From positions 1,116,001 to 1,180,000 of the forward strand of contig CP060755.1 of assembly GCA_023205875.1 (NCBI GenBank): a stretch of DNA of 64,000 nt. The letters run 5' to 3'. Source of the DNA: Chloropicon primus. Taxonomy: Eukaryota; Chlorophyta; Chloropicophyceae; Chloropicales; Chloropicaceae. Under the pieces are notes generated by a model. The model was not told the DNA's origin, made no database searches, and saw only the letters and a list, made by a program, of their open reading frames with translations. The position numbers and the translations under genes are program-made. Shown piece after piece: positions 58,614-64,000 of this stretch (positions are counted from its first letter, which is position 1; each line of letters begins with the position of its first letter).

Positions 58614-60863
58614 TCAGCTTGCTTGCCGTAAAGCTTTGGCCAGGAGGGCGGGCGCAAACTGGGCCTTCCCGCCTGACCTCTCGCAATCTTCGCAGAACGA
58701 AATGAGCATAGTGTCTATGGCAATTTCGTACGCCTGGTAAAAGATTGCTGAGATGATGTACCCTACGATGACACTCAAGACGACGGGCATGACCTGTGAG
58801 GACAAGTAGTGGTCGCTCGAGGGATCTGTGTATGGGGGCATGTTTGACAGCGCAAGTGCAGATATGCCGCAAGCTATCGCTATGGCGAGCTTGCCCAACC
58901 AGATCAGGACATTGGCCACGATGCTTACGACGGCCACCCGCATGGCGTTCTTGACCACGAGCTTCCATGCCCTCACCACCGATGTGCAATAACTTGTACC
59001 CTTGACAGCAACTAAAATGTACGAATTCCTATTTGTAAACCTAAGAACTTTTTCTGCGCCCCAAATGCAGCACTTGAGGCAACAGAACAAGAAATTCTTG
59101 CTCTCCCCAACAACCCCCTTCACCCTGTTGATGACGTACTGCAAGGCGCCGCGCAAGAACTGCACGAAGGCAATGAAGAAGCTCCCCAACGCGATGGACC
59201 CCAGGTGGTAGTTCAGGGCAACCTTTGCGCTGTGCATCACTGGGTTTCTCGGCATCTTGTTCACCTCGCCCTTGCACCAGTAAAAACGAGCCACGGCCCC
59301 TGCAATGGCGACGTCCCCGAATCCGATGATGAACTGCGATGCCCAAAGGAGTCCAAACAGGTGGTAGATGAACAGATATTTCAGTTCGCTGTCCCACTCC
59401 ACGTCGTAGGCACAGTGGGGGTCCTCCTCGCAGGTCAGCGCGTACGCAGTCGAGTTCGTCATCAGGCTGAGGTCCCCCCTCCTTTCGACCTCATCCCCGG
59501 CGGACCAAAGGAAGGCCACGACAGCGATCCACCAGGCAAGGAAGCAGACAAGGAAGAACAGGGGGACCACTGGGAAGGCGATGAGAGAAGGCACCGCAGC
59601 AATGGCCTGGGACGCGACCTTGACAAGCGAGACTGCCACTCTCAGCCTCGGGATCGCCAACAGAGTCACCAGCATGATGACGAATGTGATGGCAGAGAAC
59701 GTGTACGCCAGGACGTTCCAGGTGTAGTCATCATCGGGGTTCGTATCGAAGCCCTCTGGCAAGTAGTGCTTGATGGTCACACCAAGGTCGGCCTCCTCTA
59801 TGATCTCTGCCTTCATATAGCAGTAGAGCGTCGCGGCAAGCAGACCGGCATTGACGACAAGAGTCGTGAGAAACGTCATCGTTGAGGCCCCGAATCGGAG
59901 GCAATACATCCAGCATATGCTGAACAGGGTCCCTCCCACAACGCCGCACACCAGGATGATGGGCCAGCTCCTCACCACGTCAGACATGTAATACCGGACT
60001 TGCTCGCTCTCCCACAGGTCGTCCAAGCTAGAGACGGAAGTTCTGGACTCGAGGTTTGCGATCGTCGACACGTTCACGAAGGTTGGGGGCATCCTGGTTC
60101 TGATGTCGCTGCTCTGGTACGGTATGCACCTGTTGATGACGTCGACGGTTCCGAGCAGGATGGGGTAGCATGGCCCACGGCCGGGAATGGCGCTCATGCT
60201 CTGGTACAAGACTCCGCACAAGCCCGGAACGTTTGCAGAGTCTCTGAGCGACTTGGCCAGAAACGTAGGCAGGGAGCTCAGAAGCCCGGACTGGTCCCAC
60301 TGCCGGACCATGTCGCCCATCTCCTTGCAAGAAGTCGTGCCCGTGGCAGTGGCGTTACTCTCCACGAGCTTATCATAGTATTGCGAGGACCACTTTTCAA
60401 CTCCCGCAATGGTTTTGTTGAAGTCCGTGTATCTGTAGTAGGGACACATGTACTGGCGGTCTAAGCTGCACGGAAAATCTTCTGCTGTGCAGACCCGGCC
60501 CCCCTTTGGGCACTCTGACGCACAAACCCGCCTCGCGTTCGCAAAGCCGACGCCCAGCGAGGGCTCCATGCTGTCGATGTAGACAATCTTCCTCATGCTC
60601 GAGAAGTCTGGCCCGTTCTTGTTTTTCACGCCGCAAAGGTGCCCGTTCGAATCGGTTCCGTACAGGAGCCGCCTCCAGTCCCCCTTCTCTATGGCAACGA
60701 TGCCGACGTAGGCGAGCCCGGCGAGGAAACCGAGGTATATTACGAGGAACAGCACATCCTTGCACTTCCTGTCTTCCCTGAGAGCGGTCTCCACCCCCGG
60801 TGTCTTCTCCGCCCGTTCTTCCTCTGGGCCCACCTTGTTGGTCTCCACATCGAAGCAGCCCAT
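58614..60863 (-). CDS. Choline transporter-like protein (SLC44/CTL family)
   Basis: 749 residues from the ATG at 60863 (MGCFDVETNKVG); the frame further upstream translates a (GA)n leader. The CTL layout is clear: a cytosolic N-terminus, a first span ('DVLFLVIYLGFLAGLAYVGIV', residues about 40-60), then a large Cys-rich extracytoplasmic loop ('CASECPKGGRVC', 'CPYYRY') of about 230 residues. Then come about nine further membrane spans, with the conserved C-terminal part 'INRVKGVVGESKNFLFCCLKCC', split by one strand, and 'FCEDCERSGG'. SLC44 proteins carry choline (or ethanolamine) across plasma or organelle membranes; plant CTL1 also affects vesicle trafficking. A 5' UTR intron is possible (GTGAGT near 60935). 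Confidence 0.9.
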   Translation of the reverse strand: MGCFDVETNKVGPEEERAEKTPGVETALREDRKCKDVLFLVIYLGFLAGLAYVGIVAIEKGDWRRLLYGTDSNGHLCGVKNKNGPDFSSMRKIVYIDSMEPSLGVGFANARRVCASECPKGGRVCTAEDFPCSLDRQYMCPYYRYTDFNKTIAGVEKWSSQYYDKLVESNATATGTTSCKEMGDMVRQWDQSGLLSSLPTFLAKSLRDSANVPGLCGVLYQSMSAIPGRGPCYPILLGTVDVINRCIPYQSSDIRTRMPPTFVNVSTIANLESRTSVSSLDDLWESEQVRYYMSDVVRSWPIILVCGVVGGTLFSICWMYCLRFGASTMTFLTTLVVNAGLLAATLYCYMKAEIIEEADLGVTIKHYLPEGFDTNPDDDYTWNVLAYTFSAITFVIMLVTLLAIPRLRVAVSLVKVASQAIAAVPSLIAFPVVPLFFLVCFLAWWIAVVAFLWSAGDEVERRGDLSLMTNSTAYALTCEEDPHCAYDVEWDSELKYLFIYHLFGLLWASQFIIGFGDVAIAGAVARFYWCKGEVNKMPRNPVMHSAKVALNYHLGSIALGSFFIAFVQFLRGALQYVINRVKGVVGESKNFLFCCLKCCIWGAEKVLRFTNRNSYILVAVKGTSYCTSVVRAWKLVVKNAMRVAVVSIVANVLIWLGKLAIAIACGISALALSNMPPYTDPSSDHYLSSQVMPVVLSVIVGYIISAIFYQAYEIAIDTMLISFCEDCERSGGKAQFAPALLAKALRQAS

Positions 60864-61623
60864 GGTGCCTGGCTCTCTCTCTCTCTCTCTCTCCAAGACA
60901 CCGCGGCGACTTTCCCTCTCCTGACCCTGTCACTCACGTGCCTTTCCTGCAGGCACTTCCTCCAACTCCAGCAGGACTGTCTCACACCAAAGGCGAGCTC
61001 ATGTGCCCCAAGAGCAACTCCTTTCGTTGATCAATTCAACCACCAAAGCTCCATCCCAAAACGCGTTGCCACCTTGCCACCACCACAAACTCACCCCCCT
61101 TCTCCTCGTCTCCCTCTCGCCACCATTCTCTCAGACCGGTGAAGCCAGCCTCTTCGCCCCCTCCCGCAAAGACGCGTCAAGTTCGGTAGCTAGGGCACTT
61201 TAGCAATGGACAGATCGTTCTGAGCCACTCCCGCCCCGTCTAACACCCCGAGCCCTTCCAGAAAGCAATGCCAAAACACCGGTCCTTCCCTCTGCCTTGT
61301 CCCCTGCGCTGATCAGAAAAACCTGTAATGCCGCGGTTTGAAAATTTTGACGACCGACGCGTCCAGTCCAAATTAAATTCCAAGAGTAAGTATACGATTA
61401 AGCATCGAGCGCGAAGAAGACTTCTACCGAAGTCGTACCGGCGCAGCAGGGGAAGGTGGTTGTTGCTGCCGCTCTACCGCCTCCCAGGACACGAGGGGAA
61501 GGAGCGCATCGTCATCGGATGATAAGTCCTCTCACGCACCGTGAGCGCGCCCGGGGGGCAAGCAAGGGCGAGAGTGGCGCCTGCTTGGGTTGAGAGACGA
61601 CCGAAACGAAGTGGGTGGTTGGG
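60864..61623. other. Divergent intergenic region, no supported gene
   Basis: 760 bp between the starts of the SLC44 and 2OG-oxygenase-like genes. It contains a 64-codon frame (61328-61522) with a very basic, unrecognised product, which I do not support. It also has splice-like signals, including a GTGAGT on the minus strand near 60935. Confidence 0.4.
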
Positions 61624-62958
61624 ATGGACGGCAGCAGTTCTCCGGGGGAGGACAGCCTCGAGAAGGCCTCCAAAGCCGAAGAGAGTCTGCTGGAGGGGCC
61701 TGGGAAAGGGGCTTCGGAGGCCAAGGAGGACGACGGGAACGTGAGGGTTTCCAAAACGGCGGTGCGCTCCACGATAGGAACCATCTTTATACTCGTGGTC
61801 CTCCTGATTGGGACGAATATGGAGAACTTCTCCGTGCTGCGCGAGGGGGAGAGGGTGGAGGCGGAGGGGGTCCTGAAAGCCTTGGGCGAGGAAAACAGTC
61901 TGATTTTCACTGGGACGAAGGTCGAGGCTGAGGGGGTCCTGAAAGCCTTGGGCGAGGAAAACAGCCTGATTTTCACTGGGACGAAGGTCGAGGCTGAGGA
62001 GGTTTTGACCGAGGAGACGAGCGACGAGGGAGACGTCGCTCAGGCTGACCCGTGCGCCCCCGCGTTCGCTGCGCTGAGGGAGACGTCAAAGGTTGTGGGA
62101 AACGTTCCCGCATCGGCCCTCCCCTTCCCTCACCTCGTTCTGGACGACGTGTTTCCGGAAGACTATTACCAGCTTATGCTTGAAAACGTCATCGACACCG
62201 AGTTGGCGACTTCCGAGCTCTTCACTCGGCGCAGCGCTGTGAAGCCCAGGTACACGCTCATTCTGCGAGAGAACGTGACGGAGTACTCGAAACACGAGCT
62301 GAAAGCGATCAAGAAGAAGGTCAAGTTTTGGAAATGCCACTACCTGGCGTTTGGTTCGCCGGAGTTCACAGCAGCCCTGCTCAAGCCCTTCAGGTCGATC
62401 GTGGAGCGACGCTACAATGGCACCGTGAAGTACAACGCCAAGAAGTTCCACCAGTACTTGACTCTGGTCCAGGATCGCTCCGAGTACTTCATTACGCCGC
62501 ACACCGATGTGTACACTAAGTTCGTCACGAACTTGTTTTATATCTGCGACGAGAGGGACGCCGAGTCCCTGCGAACGTCCGGAACTTTGATCCTGGAGCC
62601 CGTGGCCCGAAACCCAAGCAGGAGGAGGAGGAAGAAGAAAAGGAAGAAAAGGAAGACGCGGTCGTTGCTGGAGACGAAGGTAAGCGATCTTCCTACCAAA
62701 ACCCCTCCCGAGGGGAAGGTGACGACTCTGGAAAACTTTGATCCGACGAAAGAATTTTTGGAGAACCAGGGAGTTGTATACAAGTTCACACAAATGGAGT
62801 TCCGGCCCAACAGGCTCGTGGCCTTTGCCCCGTGCCAGCAGAGCTGGCACGCCGTTCCCCTGCAGATGTACACAGGCAAGGTTGTCAGGAACACGGTCCA
62901 GGGTTTTGTCTCCTTCGATGGCGAGACCCCTGACAAGGAGAGCTGCACTCCATTCTGA
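61624..62958 (+). CDS. Membrane-anchored 2-oxoglutarate/Fe(II) oxygenase-like protein
   Basis: 444 residues from the ATG at 61624 (MDGSSSPGED). Residues about 53-70 form one hydrophobic span ('TIGTIFILVVLLIGTNM'), a type II signal anchor. Right behind it a 22-residue unit starting 'VEAEGVLKALGEENS' is repeated twice, with a third partial copy. The lumenal domain (about 165-440) has features of the double-stranded beta-helix oxygenases: 'SEYFITPHTDVYTKFVTNLFYI' with an H-x-D metal motif, split over two strands, and a later 'CQQSWHAVPLQM' histidine. A basic linker (about 335-350) interrupts the core. I could not see the usual 2OG-binding Arg/Lys with certainty. It may be a Golgi hydroxylase; the substrate is unknown. 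Confidence 0.6.
   Translation: MDGSSSPGEDSLEKASKAEESLLEGPGKGASEAKEDDGNVRVSKTAVRSTIGTIFILVVLLIGTNMENFSVLREGERVEAEGVLKALGEENSLIFTGTKVEAEGVLKALGEENSLIFTGTKVEAEEVLTEETSDEGDVAQADPCAPAFAALRETSKVVGNVPASALPFPHLVLDDVFPEDYYQLMLENVIDTELATSELFTRRSAVKPRYTLILRENVTEYSKHELKAIKKKVKFWKCHYLAFGSPEFTAALLKPFRSIVERRYNGTVKYNAKKFHQYLTLVQDRSEYFITPHTDVYTKFVTNLFYICDERDAESLRTSGTLILEPVARNPSRRRRKKKRKKRKTRSLLETKVSDLPTKTPPEGKVTTLENFDPTKEFLENQGVVYKFTQMEFRPNRLVAFAPCQQSWHAVPLQMYTGKVVRNTVQGFVSFDGETPDKESCTPF
61855..62010 (+). repeat. Coding tandem repeat, 66-bp period, about 2.4 copies
   Basis: Copies at 61855-61920 and 61921-61986 are nearly identical, with a partial third copy at 61987-62010. The 66-bp period equals 22 codons, so frame is kept. 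The near-identity suggests a recent duplication. Confidence 0.92.
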
Positions 62959-63319
62959 AGAACCCAACCTCACCACCTATTTTTTAAATATTCAATAAAC
63001 AACACCGAAAAAAGAAATTCATTTTTGCGACCGAGGGGGACGAGATTGACCCGCCCCTTCCTTCTGGCACCTCCCCAAGGGCTCTCTTGCTCCCCTCCCA
63101 AAGTATCAGGATACTAGAGTTTTCGGTCGGCAAAGTGCAGTCATGATCCGAGAACTGGGAGACTAGGTTTTTGGTCTGTTTTAAGGAAGAGAGAGAGAGA
63201 GAGAGAAGAGGGGACGGAGAGGGAGAGGGAGAGGGGAAAGCCTGGGCCAAGGTGGCGCCTTTGAAGGGAAGAGAGCAAGCAGCGGAGTGGGAGAAGGTGT
63301 CAACTCGTTGAGAGCCAGG
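62959..63319. other. Intergenic region, no gene seen
   Basis: About 360 bp with a GA tract (about 63187-63208) and GAGGGA repeats before the gamma-adaptin start. Confidence 0.5.
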
Positions 63320-64000
63320 ATGACGACGAGAGTAAGGGAGTTTATCAAGCAGGTGAGGGACTGCAAGACCGCGGCGGAGGAGAGGGCTGTAATAGCGAAG
63401 GAGTCCGCAGCACTGCGGACGCTCTTCAAGCAGAGCGACGGCAAGAGCAAGGCCGCGAGCATTGCCAAGCTGGTGTACCTGCATATGCTCGGGTACCCGA
63501 CGCACTTCGGGCAGATGGAGTGCCTCAAGCTCATCGCGGGGAACCAGAACTCGTACGCCGAGAAGAGAATTGGGTACCTCGGTCTCATGTCCCTCCTGGA
63601 CGAGACCCAGGAGATCCTCATGTTGCTCACGAACTCGCTCAAGGTGGACCTGAACGCGAAGAACGACTTTGTGGTGAGGGTGGCCCTCGGGGCCCTTGGC
63701 AACCTTTGCAGCACGGAGATGGCGAGGGACCTCTCCACGGACGTGCGGAAGCTGATGCTGTCCAAGTCCCACCCCATCCAGGAGAAGGCCGTGGTGTGCG
63801 CCATACGACTCATACAGAAGTGCCCGGAGCTCGCGATCGAGTTCAAAGACGAGGCCCTCGCCCTCCTGGACCTTAAGAACAACTGCATCGTAAGCCTTCA
63901 CGGAACGATGCTCCTCGCGGTGGAGATTTGCAGGCACGAGCCGGAGGCCGTGTCCTGGTACGCTGCGAAGCTTGATGTCACGGTCAGAATCCTCAGGAAG
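63320..64000 (+). CDS. AP1G: AP-1 complex subunit gamma (gamma-adaptin), N-terminal part
   Basis: An open frame from the ATG at 63320 (MTTRVREFIKQ) to the window end, 227 codons. The first part matches the adaptin trunk: 'RDCKTAAEERAVIAKESAAL', 'KLVYLHMLGYPTHFGQMEC', 'KRIGYLGLMSLLDETQEI', 'TNSLKVDLNAKNDFVVRVAL' and 'EMARDLSTDVRKLM', each a helix pair of the HEAT-like solenoid. The 'HMLGYPTHFGQ' and 'EMARDL' strings are typical of gamma (AP-1) rather than alpha or delta subunits. AP-1 sorts clathrin cargo between the trans-Golgi network and endosomes. The ear domain lies outside the window. Confidence 0.93.
   Translation, partial: MTTRVREFIKQVRDCKTAAEERAVIAKESAALRTLFKQSDGKSKAASIAKLVYLHMLGYPTHFGQMECLKLIAGNQNSYAEKRIGYLGLMSLLDETQEILMLLTNSLKVDLNAKNDFVVRVALGALGNLCSTEMARDLSTDVRKLMLSKSHPIQEKAVVCAIRLIQKCPELAIEFKDEALALLDLKNNCIVSLHGTMLLAVEICRHEPEAVSWYAAKLDVTVRILRK

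Noticed and set aside
61328-61522. 64-codon frame with a very basic product
   Set aside because: No recognisable motif or neighbour support, and it contains a GTAAGT-like donor; chance ORF cannot be excluded.

Overview
This window is compact nuclear DNA of a photosynthetic eukaryote, most likely a green alga (Chloroplastida). Evidence for that is the combination of a plant-type TOM5, a plant-type NT-C2 protein, an LSD1 zinc-finger protein, a CCT-motif protein, an F-box protein of plant type, a plastid FBPase, MGDG synthase, bifunctional RibBA, a CYP97B-type P450 and a di-iron carotene hydroxylase. The cell also keeps cilium genes (IFT139, IFT57, a probable DAAF9). Genes are dense, on both strands, rich in G/C at third codon positions, and mostly intronless. 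Where introns occur they are short (about 75-240 bp), GT-AG, and nearly all carry a CTGAC branch-point motif. A prasinophyte-grade lineage would fit, but I cannot name a species.

Layout. 1-11.2 kb: probable DAAF9 (cut by the window start), an acidic low-complexity protein, IFT139, an ADF/cofilin-like protein, an orphan coiled-coil protein and IFT57. 11.7-19.4 kb: STK19, TOM5 head-to-head with an outer-membrane-type beta-barrel, a ROK-like pseudokinase fused to thioredoxin, a membrane-anchored ADPRM-like phosphoesterase, and a TMEM209-like protein. 19.5-23.4 kb: two carotenoid hydroxylase genes (CrtZ/BCH type and CYP97B type) diverging from one 0.87-kb intergenic region. 23.4-32.9 kb: NT-C2 protein, PUF6/PUM3, a GYF/coiled-coil protein, TSR3, HIG1-like protein. 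33-36.3 kb: two tiny divergent spliced genes (a membrane protein and a probable thylakoid protein) and an F-box protein.

36.3-42.9 kb is a rearranged, repetitive block. A partial copy of MED6 lies beside MED6 itself. It is followed by a tandem array of about 0.99-kb units. Each unit carries an intron-containing tRNA-Ala(AGC) gene, four 91-bp direct repeats, and a truncated copy of the last exon of the LSD1-like gene that ends the array.

43-64 kb: plastid FBPase, ABCD-type ABC transporter, MGDG synthase, RibBA, IMP 5'-nucleotidase ISN1, a PNPOx-fold flavoprotein, NDC80, CCT-motif protein, SLC44 choline-transporter-like protein, a 2OG-oxygenase-like membrane protein, and the start of gamma-adaptin. 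Functionally the plastid genes cover the Calvin cycle/gluconeogenesis, galactolipid synthesis, riboflavin synthesis and xanthophyll synthesis. The remainder is cilium, RNA-processing, trafficking and mitotic housekeeping. Several small multi-exon genes (TOM5, LSD1, the two genes at 33-34.5 kb, HIG1, and the 5' exons of MGDG synthase) were reconstructed by hand from splice signals and reading-frame phase.
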